64,000 nt of DNA from PALSA-129 sp050014595 (GTDB lineage Bacteria; Acidobacteriota; Terriglobia; Bryobacterales; Bryobacteraceae), in NCBI GenBank assembly GCA_050014595.1, contig JBEKDA010000007.1:62001-126000 (forward strand), given 5' to 3'. This document shows positions 1 through 8,690 of this stretch, piece after piece. Under the pieces are notes generated by a model, which had not been told where the DNA came from, ran no database searches, and worked only from the letters and a program-made list of their open reading frames with translations. Each line of letters starts with the position of its first letter. Position 1 is the first letter of the stretch. A program made the translations under genes and the position numbers.

Positions 1-478
1 TCGCCTCCACGCCCAGCAGGTACGGATTGCGGCCCACCGAGGGCAGGTCGCGCACGTTCTCCACGCCCACCACCTGGCCCTTGTCGGACGCCACCGTCTG
101 CAGCAGCTCGACTCCGGCCGTAACCGTGACCTGGTCAGTGATCGCCCCGACTTCCAGCGTGAAGTCCTGCTGCACCAGGTCGCCCACGCGCAGCTCCAGG
201 TTGTCCCGGATGGCCTTCTTGAATCCCGGAGGCGCGGCCGTCACCCGATAGGTTCCGATCGGCAGCACCGGGAACACATAGTACCCGGTCACATTCGTGG
301 TGGTGCGGTTGATCTCGTTGGTGGCAATATTCTGCGCCTCGATCGGTACTCCCGGCATAGCTGCGCCCTGAGAGTCCTTGACAATGCCGGCGATTCCGGC
401 GCGAAATTCCTGGGCGAAAAGCGGCAGGCAAGCCGCTAAGGCCCAAACCCACACTAGGCGACGTAACCAATTCGACAT
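1..478 (-). CDS. TonB-dependent receptor, N-terminal part (runs off the window)
   Basis: The first 159 residues are visible; the rest lies left of base 1. The start ATG at 478 follows a strong ribosome site (AAGGAGG, bases 486-492). A signal peptide ends near residue 23 (…LPLFAQ/EF). A carboxypeptidase-regulatory-like beta-sandwich follows at about 24-110 (GIVKDSQGAAMPGV, later TNVTGYYVFPVLPIGTY), then the beginning of a receptor plug (LPSVGRNP near the window edge). This order is typical of the very large Oar-like outer-membrane receptors of Acidobacteriota, which import oligomers with TonB energy. Its substrate is unknown, but the operator-like palindrome at 585-601 is shared with the rhamnogalacturonan genes near 51.7 and 55.0 kb. 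The N-terminal domain resembles that of the complete receptor at 11965-15741. Confidence 0.85.
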   Translation of the reverse strand, partial: MSNWLRRLVWVWALAACLPLFAQEFRAGIAGIVKDSQGAAMPGVPIEAQNIATNEINRTTTNVTGYYVFPVLPIGTYRVTAAPPGFKKAIRDNLELRVGDLVQQDFTLEVGAITDQVTVTAGVELLQTVASDKGQVVGVENVRDLPSVGRNPYLLGVEA

Positions 479-584
479 AACTAGAAACCTCCTTGAAGCG
501 AGCCAGACAAAGTCTGGAATGGAACCGTTGGGAGCGTAGCACTTCGCCCGGCGCGGAGCAAAAGAATTCAGCGTCAGGAGTCCT

Positions 585-601
585 GTTTTGATATCCAAAA
601 C
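585..601. promoter_or_regulatory. Palindromic operator candidate, GTTTTG-N5-CAAAAC (copy 1)
   Basis: GTTTTGATATCCAAAAC is a perfect 6-bp inverted repeat around 5 bp, 107 bp upstream of the receptor start at 478. The same 12 fixed bases occur at 15837, 51738 and 55030, always upstream of a receptor, a glycosidase or the hybrid regulator. Confidence 0.6.
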
Positions 602-886
602 GCGGAAGGCCGCGGGGACGGCTGCAATAGCTTGAATTCATAGGTCATAAATCACCCTCGCGAGTGTGGTGCCCCCTCAGTTCGTGTGCCTTTGTGTTCC
701 CTAATGCAGAACACGAGGCTCATCGGCCAGATGCACGACATAAAAGCGGACGGCATTGCGATTTCCCACGAGAATCAGGCAGCACGGAGCCGCGAGCGTA
801 GCGAGCGGCCTCTCGCAACAGTCGCGCGCCCTTATCGGCCGGCCGGCTCGGCGCATCTTCCGATAGGAGCTATACTGGCGCGTTAA
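602..886. other. Intergenic region with a palindromic repeat at 787-810
   Basis: No convincing gene lies between the receptor start and the TMTC-like gene at 887. Together with 479-601 the gene-free stretch is about 400 bp. Bases 787-810 hold a palindromic repeat (GAGCCGCGAGCGTAGCGAGC and following) closely related to both arms of the inverted repeat at 53247-53326. A frame open from 686 to 886 runs through the repeat, has no recognisable protein features, and is not called. Confidence 0.4.
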
Positions 887-2986
887 GTGGGGAAGATCGA
901 CAAGCGGCGGAGGTCGGGCAAAGCGTCACGGCCGGCCGCCACGCAATGCTTCGTGGCCGGGGGAACGGGCCGGATGTGGCGGCGGCACGGGTGGCGGCTG
1001 CTGGCGATTTGGGGCCTGGTCTTTGTTGCCTATTCCAATTCCTTCCAGGCGGCCCTGGTGTTCGACAATGCCTCGGTGATTGGGGAAGATTTCCGTATCC
1101 AGGAGGCCACGCCGCAAAACATCCAGTCCATTCTGACTGGAAGGTATTGGTACGGCAACAACGCGCGCGCGGTTACCGCGGGACTGTATCGGCCGTTCAC
1201 CACTTTCTCCTACATGCTGAATTACGCAGTTCTCGGCAATGGCCCGCGCCCGGCGGGCTATCACGGGGTTAATTTCGTGCTGCACGAAGTTAATGTTGCG
1301 CTGGTGTATGCGCTGGGCATACTGATTTTTGGAGAAACCGCGCCGGCTTGGGCGCTGGCCGCGATTTGGGGATTGCATCCGCTGCTCACCGAATCCGTTA
1401 CCAATATTGTGGGGCGCGCCGACCTGCTCGCAGCCTTCGGCGTGTTGGCGGGCTTGTTGTGCCACGTGAGAGGCGCCTCCGCCGCGGGGCGGCGCAGGGT
1501 GGCGTGGCTGGCGGGTCTGGCCGCCGCCCAGGCGGCCGGGCTTTTTTCGAAGGAGAACGCCGCTGTCTTGCCGGGCATTATGCTGCTATACGACCTGACG
1601 TGGTCCGGGCGCGCGACGTGGCGCCGGCGGGCGCCCGCCTATGCCGCCGTGGCGCTGCCGTTTGCCGTCTTTTTCTGCTTGCGCGGCGCTTTGCGGATAC
1701 ACATGCTGATCGAGTTTACCGAGAATCCCCTGGTGAGCGCCGGTTTCTGGACAGCGCGGCTCACGGCCGTCAAGGTGATTGGCATGTTCCTAGGGCTGTT
1801 TCTCTGGCCGGCCCGCTTGTCGGCGGATTATTCCTACAACGCGATACGGTTATTCGGCTGGCGGGCGTCGAATTGGGAGGACGCCAAGGCGCTCATCGCG
1901 CTAGCGGTTTGCCTGGGCGCCGCGCTGCTTGCGGTCCTGCTGGCCGTCCGCTGGCGCCGCACGGGGAAGCCGCTGCTCTTCTTCCTGGTTTTCTTTTTCG
2001 TCGCACTATCGCCCACTTCGAACCTGATCGTCCTCATCGGGAGCATCATGGCTGAGCGGTTTCTCTATCTGCCTTCGGTGGGCCTGGCCGGTTGCGTGGT
2101 TGCGGCCATCCACGCGCTTGGCCAGCGGCGCTTACTGAACCGGCCCGGGGTTGCCCAAGGCGCCGCGCGCGTTGCCTGGGCCGCGCTGGGACTGGTGTGC
2201 CTGGCGTTCACCGCGCGCACCTACGCCCGCAACTTCGACTGGCAGGATAACCGCAGTCTCTGGACCAGCGCCGTGGACGTCTGCCCGGGAAGCGCCAGGC
2301 CACATTACAACCTGGGCGTGGAATTAGAGCGCATACCGGACCGGCTGCCGGAGGCGATTGCCGAGTACCAGGCAGCCCTGCGGATTCAACCCGATCATGC
2401 GGAAGCGCACAATAACCTGGCAGGCGTGCTGGCGCGCATGCCGGACCGGCTGCCGGAGGCGATTGCGGAGTACCAGGCGGCGCTGCGGATTCGACCCGAT
2501 CTCCCGGCAGTTCACTACAACCTGGCAAACACCCTGGCGCGCATGCCCGGCCGGCTGCCGGAGGCGATTGCCGAATACCAGGCGGCGCTGCGGATTCGAC
2601 CCGATTACGCGGAAGCGCACGACAACCTGGCAAACGCCCTGGCGCGCATGCCCGGCCGGCTGCCGGAGGCGATCGCCGAATACCAGGCGGCGCTGCGGAT
2701 TCGACCCGATCGCGCGGAAGTTCACTACAACCTGGCAAACGCCCTGGCGCGCATGCCCGACCGGCTGCCGGAGGCGATTGCCGAGTATGAAGCGGTCCTG
2801 CGGAGCGAGCCCGATTTCGCGGAAGCGCACGTCAATCTGGGAAACACGTTGGCGCAGACGCCCGGCCGGCTGCCGGATGCGATTGCCGAGTATGAAGCGG
2901 CCCTGCGGATCAGGCCCGATCCCCAGTTGCGGCAAATGGTGGATCGATTACGGGCGGGGCGGCAGCAGGCAACGCACGTCCGTTGA
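887..2986 (+). CDS. TMTC-like membrane protein with C-terminal TPR repeats
   Basis: This is a 699-residue protein if the GTG at 887 is used. An in-frame ATG at 974 also fits, because the first predicted helix begins just after it. Residues about 35-445 form a polytopic membrane domain with features of the DUF1736/TMTC group of GT-C glycosyltransferase-like proteins, such as SYMLNYAVLG…GYHGVNF…LVYALG and an acidic first loop (FDNASVIGEDF). The rest is six consecutive 35-residue TPR units (bases 2306-2935) with the core RLPEAIAEYQAALRIRPD. TMTC proteins in animals are O-mannosyltransferases; the substrate of bacterial relatives is not known, so enzymatic activity here is only inferred. The ribosome site is poor at either start. 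Confidence 0.75.
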   Translation: MGKIDKRRRSGKASRPAATQCFVAGGTGRMWRRHGWRLLAIWGLVFVAYSNSFQAALVFDNASVIGEDFRIQEATPQNIQSILTGRYWYGNNARAVTAGLYRPFTTFSYMLNYAVLGNGPRPAGYHGVNFVLHEVNVALVYALGILIFGETAPAWALAAIWGLHPLLTESVTNIVGRADLLAAFGVLAGLLCHVRGASAAGRRRVAWLAGLAAAQAAGLFSKENAAVLPGIMLLYDLTWSGRATWRRRAPAYAAVALPFAVFFCLRGALRIHMLIEFTENPLVSAGFWTARLTAVKVIGMFLGLFLWPARLSADYSYNAIRLFGWRASNWEDAKALIALAVCLGAALLAVLLAVRWRRTGKPLLFFLVFFFVALSPTSNLIVLIGSIMAERFLYLPSVGLAGCVVAAIHALGQRRLLNRPGVAQGAARVAWAALGLVCLAFTARTYARNFDWQDNRSLWTSAVDVCPGSARPHYNLGVELERIPDRLPEAIAEYQAALRIQPDHAEAHNNLAGVLARMPDRLPEAIAEYQAALRIRPDLPAVHYNLANTLARMPGRLPEAIAEYQAALRIRPDYAEAHDNLANALARMPGRLPEAIAEYQAALRIRPDRAEVHYNLANALARMPDRLPEAIAEYEAVLRSEPDFAEAHVNLGNTLAQTPGRLPDAIAEYEAALRIRPDPQLRQMVDRLRAGRQQATHVR
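2306..2935 (+). repeat. Six tandem 105-bp units coding TPR motifs
   Basis: Units begin at 2306, 2411, 2516, 2621, 2726 and 2831. Each codes 35 residues, one more than a canonical TPR. The middle units are nearly identical at DNA level, so copy number could change by recombination. The near-identity also opens spurious frames on both strands here. Confidence 0.9.
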
Positions 2987-3057
2987 ACCGGTGGAAGCTC
3001 TCCGATCACAAACACCCGGAAGGGAAGAAATGTAGGACCTGCGGCGTCCTCCCGCGT

Positions 3058-3250
3058 TCACTCGCCGCTTTGCTGGAGCAGCTTGGCTACCAGGCCGGTC
3101 CAGCCGGTCTGGCGGTTGGCGCCCGTAGTCTTCGCGGACGGCGCCCCAGGCGCGTTCGCTGAGGAACGGACCCCAGCGGTTCCAGTGCGCGCGCCGCTGG
3201 CGGCACGCCTCCATGCGCGCATGTTCTTTGGTGAAGGCGCCGGACGGCAT
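3058..3250 (-). pseudogene. Collapsed GH63-type glucosidase: N-terminus joined out of frame to C-terminus
   Basis: The ATG at 3250 overlaps the bshC stop (TAATG). About 42 codons read like the start of MGH1/GH63-type glucosidases: a charged lead-in, then HWNRWGPFLSERAWGAVRED. Near base 3125 the homology jumps to another frame, which reads TGANRQTGWTGLVAKLLQQS and stops at 3058. That is the characteristic last stretch of the same family (usually …QTGWTGLVAKL…). These enzymes are usually some 850-900 residues, so nearly the whole gene has been lost through one internal deletion whose length is not a multiple of three. The original frame instead runs on into unrelated residues. Family assignment is from memory of the conserved ends. 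Confidence 0.75.
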
Positions 3251-4824
3251 TAGACGACCATCATACGATGGTCGGGGCAATCGAGCCGGATGGCGTCGTA
3301 CATCTGGTCGAGCAGACCCAGGCCGTGGCGGGCCAGGAAGGGCAGGATCGAGTAGAGGCGCTCCTGCAGGTGTCGCTCGGGCCAGAGTAAGCCCGAGAGC
3401 GATGCGGCGTCTTCGGTGGCGCGGGCGTCGCGTCGCATGGATTCGCGGCCGGCCTTGCCCTCCACTTTGCCGATTTGATAGCGGATCTTGCGCGCGCTGC
3501 GGTCCAGGGCTTGGGCGAGCGTGGGATCGAATGCGCCGAGCTCGCCGCGCAGGCGGTCGACGGCGCGGCCCACCGTGTCGGCGGCCTCACGCAGTGAGCC
3601 CGCGAGCGCGGGTGGAACCAGGCGGGCGGCGACGCGCTGGCGGATGGCCTCTTCGCCTTCAAAGAAATCGGTGAGCGCGAGGCCGTAGCGCCCGAGAAGC
3701 TTCTGGCTGTGCGCGTCGAGGATGGTGAAACCGGCGCGCGGCACGGCCACGGGCATGCGGCCGGGAATGGCGCGGTAGATCACTTCGGACTGCGCGAGAT
3801 AAGCCATTTCGGCGGGACCGACGATGGAAGCGGCCGAGGGCAGGATGGAATCCTGCACTACCGGGCGGAGCAGGGCGTTGGGAGAGAGCGATTCGGCGCG
3901 GTCCTGCAACTCTTGGGAAGAGATGCGGCGGCCGTTGAGCGAATACTCGGAGCCGTGGCGGCGCAGCGCCAGGCGTCTGCCGTTTTCGAGGAGGAAGAAC
4001 AGAGACGTCTGTTCTTCCATGTGGACCTGCGCGTGGTATCCGGCGGCGGCCAATTCCCGGTTGCGGGCGAGAATGGCGGCGCTCAGCTCCGGTGCGGCTG
4101 CGGCGGCCGAGCGCAAGACCGGGGCGGCCAGTTGGCGAAAGGCGGGAAGGAGCGGGTCCACCTGGAGGATATCGAATTTGGCGAGCAGGTGATGGAGCAG
4201 ATCGCCGAAGGCGCGGCCCATGCTGTTGCCGGGGTGGTAGGCCGCGGCGGCGAGCGAGGCCACTTCCTCGGCGAAGGGCAGGCCGGCAAGTGCGGCGCGC
4301 AGGTCGTCGATGGGGGGCGCAACCAGAGCGATTTCACCGACCGGTTGCGAGCCGGCGGAGCGGCGCATTTCGAGCTTATGGGGACGGTGGTGCTTGTCGA
4401 AGACCCAGGCGTGGTTCACTTCGGCGAAATCGTGGTCCTGGGTGGCGAGCCAGAAAACCGGGACGGCCGGGACGCCCTGTTCCGTGAGCCACCGGGCGAG
4501 GCGCGCGGCGTGCAGCGCCTTGTACGCGGTGTAGGCGGGACCGGAAAACAGGCCCACCTGCTGGCCAGTAACGACGGCCACGGCGTCGGGCTCGGCCAGG
4601 CGCTCGAGCGACCGGCTGCCGGGATTTTGCGGGCCAAGCGCGGCCACCAGGGCGGCGCGTTGTTCGGCCGGGAAGTCGATTTCGCGGGCGGCGGCACGGA
4701 AAGAATCGAGATCGCGGAGGGGATGCCGGTAAAACGCGGCCGTGCGTTCGGGGTGGTAAAAAACGTCCGCTGCGATGGCAGAAGTGTTCGGCAGATCAGT
4801 CAGGCGGACGCAGGTACACGGCAT
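3250..4824 (-). CDS. bshC: Bacillithiol biosynthesis cysteine-adding enzyme BshC
   Basis: The 524-residue length matches the family. BshC adds L-cysteine to glucosaminyl-malate, the last step in making the low-molecular-weight thiol bacillithiol in the cytoplasm. Diagnostic segments are VVTGQQVGLFSGPAYTAYKA (about residues 84-103) and VPVFWLATQDHDFAEVNHAW (about 120-140), the Rossmann-like core with the HDF motif. The C-terminal half has the helical coiled-coil character of the family. The start MPCTCVRLTDLPNTS is the normal family N-terminus. The stop overlaps the start of the degraded glycosidase gene downstream. bshA and bshB are not in the window. Confidence 0.93.
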   Translation of the reverse strand: MPCTCVRLTDLPNTSAIAADVFYHPERTAAFYRHPLRDLDSFRAAAREIDFPAEQRAALVAALGPQNPGSRSLERLAEPDAVAVVTGQQVGLFSGPAYTAYKALHAARLARWLTEQGVPAVPVFWLATQDHDFAEVNHAWVFDKHHRPHKLEMRRSAGSQPVGEIALVAPPIDDLRAALAGLPFAEEVASLAAAAYHPGNSMGRAFGDLLHHLLAKFDILQVDPLLPAFRQLAAPVLRSAAAAAPELSAAILARNRELAAAGYHAQVHMEEQTSLFFLLENGRRLALRRHGSEYSLNGRRISSQELQDRAESLSPNALLRPVVQDSILPSAASIVGPAEMAYLAQSEVIYRAIPGRMPVAVPRAGFTILDAHSQKLLGRYGLALTDFFEGEEAIRQRVAARLVPPALAGSLREAADTVGRAVDRLRGELGAFDPTLAQALDRSARKIRYQIGKVEGKAGRESMRRDARATEDAASLSGLLWPERHLQERLYSILPFLARHGLGLLDQMYDAIRLDCPDHRMMVV

Positions 4825-4877
4825 TCGAGGATCAGCTTAGCAGATGATTCTTTTCCTTTGGAGGATTCGCGCGCCCA

Positions 4878-6257
4878 TCAGCCGGCGGGCAAATAGCGCG
4901 AGATGTCGTTATAGATGACGAACAGCACCAGCATCATGATGCAGACGAATCCGACCTTGAACACGGTTTCCTTGACGGTGATGCTGAGGTCGCGGCGCAT
5001 GGTCATTTCGATGAGGAGCATGAGGATGCTGCCGCCGTCGAGAACCGGGATGGGAAGCAGGTTGAAGATGGCCAGTTGGAGGCTGACCATGGCCATCAGC
5101 GAGAGGAAAACGGACGGGCCTTCGCGGGCGGCGTCGCCGGAGAGCTGGATCATGCCGATGGGGCCGGTGAGGTTTTTGGCGGACATGCGGCGCTGCAGCA
5201 TGCCTTCGAGGACCTTGCCCATGAAGAGGGCGCCGTCGAGGTTCTGTTTGTAAGACTCGCGGAGCGCGGCGGGCAAAGAGAGCTTCGTGGTGATGTAGGT
5301 GACCTTCTGTTCGGGAGCGACGCCGATCATGTACCGCGGCTGGCCGTCGAGCCTGGCGAAGATGGGCTGGACGCTGACGGTGTGGTTTTCGCCCTTGCGC
5401 TGGTATTCGATCTGTATAGGATTGCCGCCGGATTTTTCGGTGATCTCGTGGAACTTGACGCCGGAGTGAATGGGCTGGCCGTTGACGGCGACCAGCAGAT
5501 CGCCTTCCTTGAGGCCGGCTTTTTCGGCGGGGTATCCGGGCTCGATGCGGTGGAACTGAATTACGGCGCGTTCATCCCAGCCGGCGTAGCCGACGCCCAG
5601 ACGTTCGCTCAAGACCGGGGTGACGGTGGTGTTGAAGCGCTGGCCGTTGCGGAGGATGGCGAGGTTCATGACGCGGTATGCGCCGGTGACCTCTTTCAGG
5701 CCGACATCTTCCCAGGTGGGATTCTCCTTGCCGTCGAGGTTAACGATGCGGTCGCCATCGCGGATGCCAGCCTTGTAGGCGGGGGAATCGGGGACGACAT
5801 GGCCGATGTTGGCCTGGAGGTCGGCATCGGATTCGCGCTGGTACTTCACCATGTACATGCCGGCGAGAACGCCCACGGCGAGCACGACGTTCATGAAAGG
5901 ACCGGCGAACAGGATGATAAGGCGCTGCCACCGGGGCTTGGCGATGAACGAGCGGGGATCGTCCAGGGGGTCGCCAGTGCCGTCGTCGCCGGAGCGACCG
6001 CCCGTCGTGGCTTCGGCGGAGCGGAGATCGGCCACGGTTTCGCCGGCCATCTTGACGTAGCCGCCGAAGGGGATGGCGGAGAAACGGAAGTCGGTCTCGC
6101 CGCGGCGGAAGCCGAACAGGCGCGTGCCGAAGCCGAAGCTGAAGGCTTCCACCCTGACGTCGAAAAAGCGCGCTGCCAGGAAGTGCCCTAGCTCGTGAAT
6201 GTTGATCATCACGCCGATCAGGACGAGCAGCCACAACAAGTTCTCAATGAAGTGCAT
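4878..6257 (-). CDS. rseP: RIP metalloprotease RseP (site-2 protease)
   Basis: This 459-residue inner-membrane zinc protease has HELGH (His21, Glu22, His25) in its first transmembrane helix and the LDGG motif with Asp407 near the C-terminus, which together form the active site. Two PDZ domains lie between about residues 140 and 330, as in E. coli RseP, which cleaves anti-sigma factors within the membrane. The linker after the first helices contains a Gly/Asp-rich insertion (about residues 80-100). It lies 6 bp downstream of dxr, the usual dxr-rseP pairing, so the two are probably cotranscribed. LPIPVLDGG has Val where most homologues have Ala. Confidence 0.93.
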   Translation of the reverse strand: MHFIENLLWLLVLIGVMINIHELGHFLAARFFDVRVEAFSFGFGTRLFGFRRGETDFRFSAIPFGGYVKMAGETVADLRSAEATTGGRSGDDGTGDPLDDPRSFIAKPRWQRLIILFAGPFMNVVLAVGVLAGMYMVKYQRESDADLQANIGHVVPDSPAYKAGIRDGDRIVNLDGKENPTWEDVGLKEVTGAYRVMNLAILRNGQRFNTTVTPVLSERLGVGYAGWDERAVIQFHRIEPGYPAEKAGLKEGDLLVAVNGQPIHSGVKFHEITEKSGGNPIQIEYQRKGENHTVSVQPIFARLDGQPRYMIGVAPEQKVTYITTKLSLPAALRESYKQNLDGALFMGKVLEGMLQRRMSAKNLTGPIGMIQLSGDAAREGPSVFLSLMAMVSLQLAIFNLLPIPVLDGGSILMLLIEMTMRRDLSITVKETVFKVGFVCIMMLVLFVIYNDISRYLPAG

Positions 6258-6263
6258 ATAAAC

Positions 6264-7457
6264 TCACACAGCGACCGCGCCGGGGGTGCGCGCAGTTACC
6301 AGTTGCCGCGCCAGGGCCCGCGATTCGCGGTCGATCTCTAGAATCTCGCCGACGGTTGAGGGGGTGCGCGACGGCATTTTGGACAGCGTTTCGGACACGA
6401 CTTCGTGAATGGCCGGATAGGAGATTCTTCTCTCCAGAAAAGCTTCTACGGCAATTTCGTCGGCGGCGTTCAATGTGCAGGTGGCGGAGCCGCCCGCCTG
6501 CTGGCAGCGGTAGGCCAGTTGGAGCAAGGGAAACTTTTCGAAATCGGGCGGGAGGAACTCCCACTTACGGGCCTGGGTCCAATCGATTTTGGGGACCGGG
6601 GCTTCGCAGCGGTCGGGATAGGTAAGGGCGTACTGGATGGGCATGCGCATATCCGTCGCCGCAATTTGAGCAAGCACGCTGCCATCGCTGTATTCGATCA
6701 TGGCGTGGACGGTCGATTGGGGATGAACCACTACATCCACCTGGGAGGGCAGGAAATCGAACAGCCAGCAGGCCTCGATGACTTCGAAGCCTTTGTTCAT
6801 CAGAGTGGCGCAATCGATGGTGATGCGGTTGCCCATCCGCCAGGTTGGATGATTGAGGGCCTGTTCGGGCGTCACAAAGGCCAGCGCTTCCTTGGGCGTG
6901 TTGCGGAAGGGGCCGCCGGAAGCGGTGAGGATCAGGCGGGAGACTTGCTCGCGGTTGCCCGCCCGCAGGCACTGATGGGCGCCGTTATGTTCGCTATCCA
7001 CGGGCAGCAACTCCGCTCCGAATTCCCGAACGGCATCCATCACCAATTGGCCGCCCGAGACCAGCACTTCCTTGTTGGCTAACCCGACCCTCTTGCCGCG
7101 CCGGACCGCTTCATAAGTGGCTTCCAAACCGGCCACCCCCACAATGGCGGAGATGACGGTGTCCACTTCCGGGGCCGTCGCCACCTGGACGCGGGCGGCA
7201 TTCCCAAAAGCCAGCTCCGGCCAAGCGGCGCGCGGCACACCCTCAGCCAACAACCTGTCTGATAGACGGGCCAAAACGTCGAAAGTTGCGACAACCGCGA
7301 CGTGGGGACGGAATTCCGCGATTTGGGCTGCCAGGGTGTCGACGTTATAGCCGGCCACCAAGGCGTACACCTGATATTGGTGGCGGCTGCGCCGCACGAC
7401 GTCCAGGGTATTGGTACCAATCGACCCGGTGGAGCCCAAAATGGTGAGAGTTTTCAT
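6264..7457 (-). CDS. dxr: 1-deoxy-D-xylulose 5-phosphate reductoisomerase
   Basis: A 397-residue cytoplasmic enzyme that converts DXP to 2-C-methyl-D-erythritol 4-phosphate with NADPH, the first committed step of the MEP isoprenoid pathway. The N-terminal Rossmann motif GSTGSIG is at residues 8-14. The metal- and substrate-binding region shows VDSEHNGAHQCL (most family members have SEHSAIFQ), then ASGGPFR and NHPTWRMGNRITIDCATLMN, all diagnostic. A long gene-free leader (7458-7719) precedes it, and rseP follows by 6 bp. Confidence 0.95.
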   Translation of the reverse strand: MKTLTILGSTGSIGTNTLDVVRRSRHQYQVYALVAGYNVDTLAAQIAEFRPHVAVVATFDVLARLSDRLLAEGVPRAAWPELAFGNAARVQVATAPEVDTVISAIVGVAGLEATYEAVRRGKRVGLANKEVLVSGGQLVMDAVREFGAELLPVDSEHNGAHQCLRAGNREQVSRLILTASGGPFRNTPKEALAFVTPEQALNHPTWRMGNRITIDCATLMNKGFEVIEACWLFDFLPSQVDVVVHPQSTVHAMIEYSDGSVLAQIAATDMRMPIQYALTYPDRCEAPVPKIDWTQARKWEFLPPDFEKFPLLQLAYRCQQAGGSATCTLNAADEIAVEAFLERRISYPAIHEVVSETLSKMPSRTPSTVGEILEIDRESRALARQLVTARTPGAVAV

Positions 7458-7719
7458 TGCTGGCGCACGTATTGGCGAGCGTATCTGCCATCATATCATG
7501 CAGCCCGAAAGTCCGACCCCAAACTTAGGTTCACATCGTGAACAAATTGACGTTCAGAAAACTCTTGGTTTGGAGACCTCTAATCCTCTTTGAAGGGGTG
7601 CCGGGGAGGATTGCTTCAGGGGTCTTTTTTAGAGGTTAGTCTCGCTTTGGTGGGAGTTGCCTCCCCGGCTTACTTCCAATAATAGTAGATTCTGGTTTTG
7701 GAAGCAACAAAAAAATGGA
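7458..7719. other. AT-richer leader with interleaved inverted repeats (possible structured RNA)
   Basis: There is no gene here. GAGACCTCTAA (7573-7583) can pair with 7629-7643 (TTAGAG…GTCTC), and GCCGGGGAGG (7600-7609) is perfectly complementary to 7660-7669. The arms interleave in the order A-B-A'-B', so they could form a pseudoknot. CTTCCAA/TTGGAAG (from 7673, closing near 7702) gives another hairpin, followed on the plus strand by a T-run near 7721-7730. On the minus strand it would be the 5' leader of dxr. No known RNA family was recognised, and either strand is possible. Confidence 0.35.
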
Positions 7720-8619
7720 TTATTTTTTTTGGGATTTTACCTGAGTACCGGAAAATTCCTCTAACACATTGATAGTGGAGCACATATCGTCATTTGCGTG
7801 CCCGGCGGCGATAGCCGTCTGGAAAAGCTGATGCGTGAGCGAGGTTAGCAGGAGGGGTACTCCCAGCTCTTGGCCAGACTCAAGCATGAGCCCGATATCC
7901 TTATGCATCCACTTGGTGGAGAAGTTCGGAGTGAAGTCGCGGGCGAGGACAAAAGGGGCCTTATAAGAGATGAGGCCGCTCCGCGCGGCGCTATTATCGA
8001 GGATCTCAAGCATGAGATTGGGATCGACGCCGCCCTTTGTGGCGAGCACCATACCCTCGTTGAAGGCCATCAAGAGGTTGCAAAGAATGAGGTTTTGAGT
8101 GAGCTTGGCTTGCAGGCCCATTCCCGGGCCACCGCAGTAATAGAGGCGTTTGCCCATGGGCTCGAGGAACGGCCTGGTCTTTTCGAAGACGGCCTGGTCG
8201 CCGCCGATCATGAACGTGAGAGTGCCGCCGGTAGCTCCGGGGGTGGAGCCGGTGCAAGGAGCGTCGAGAAAATCAACGCCTTTGGCTGCGAGGGCTTGAC
8301 CGATTTTGCGGCTTTCGCTGGGACTGATGGTGCTGGCGTCAGCGACGACTGTGCCGGGGCGGGCGCCCTCGATGACGCCATCCTGGCCGAGGATGACCTG
8401 GCGGGCCATGTCGGTATTGCCGAGGCAGAGGAAAATGAAGTCGGCATTTTCAGCCACCTGGCGAGGTGTATCGAAGGCGCGGCCCTTCTCTTCGGCGGCC
8501 AGTTTGCGGGCCTTGTCGAGAGTGTTGGACCAGAGCGCCACTTCGTGACCGGCGCGGAGGAGGTTGCGGGCCATGGGGTAACCCATGAGACCGAGTCCGA
8601 GGAAACCGAGTTTTGCCAT
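7720..8619 (-). CDS. NAD(P)-dependent beta-hydroxyacid dehydrogenase (3-hydroxyisobutyrate dehydrogenase family)
   Basis: A 299-residue protein with the N-terminal dinucleotide fold GFLGLGLMGYPMARNLL (GxGxxG at residues 8-13). The family substrate-binding signature follows (DAPCTGSTPGATGGTLTFM, about 120-138), as does the catalytic lysine in GPGMGLQAKLTQN (about 165-177). Members oxidise 3-hydroxyisobutyrate, tartronate semialdehyde, glyoxylate derivatives or beta-hydroxybutyrate; sequence alone does not fix the substrate. It stands alone, with the possible structured leader of dxr immediately downstream. A paralogue lies at 18959-19837. Confidence 0.85.
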   Translation of the reverse strand: MAKLGFLGLGLMGYPMARNLLRAGHEVALWSNTLDKARKLAAEEKGRAFDTPRQVAENADFIFLCLGNTDMARQVILGQDGVIEGARPGTVVADASTISPSESRKIGQALAAKGVDFLDAPCTGSTPGATGGTLTFMIGGDQAVFEKTRPFLEPMGKRLYYCGGPGMGLQAKLTQNLILCNLLMAFNEGMVLATKGGVDPNLMLEILDNSAARSGLISYKAPFVLARDFTPNFSTKWMHKDIGLMLESGQELGVPLLLTSLTHQLFQTAIAAGHANDDMCSTINVLEEFSGTQVKSQKK

Positions 8620-8690
8620 AGAAAGAGAATTGTAGCGCTATGCTGCTCACCGGCAGAACTCCAATCAGAGATGGAATGAGAAGGCCGGTC

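Noticed and set aside
686..886. 66-codon open frame before the TMTC-like gene
   Set aside because: It runs through a palindromic repeat, has no ribosome site, and shows no protein features.
2306..2935. CRISPR-like regular repeat
   Set aside because: Units are adjacent, coding and TPR-like, without spacers.
2208..3035. Several overlapping frames on both strands across the TPR region
   Set aside because: By-products of the 105-bp repeat, which keeps any stop-free frame open through every unit.
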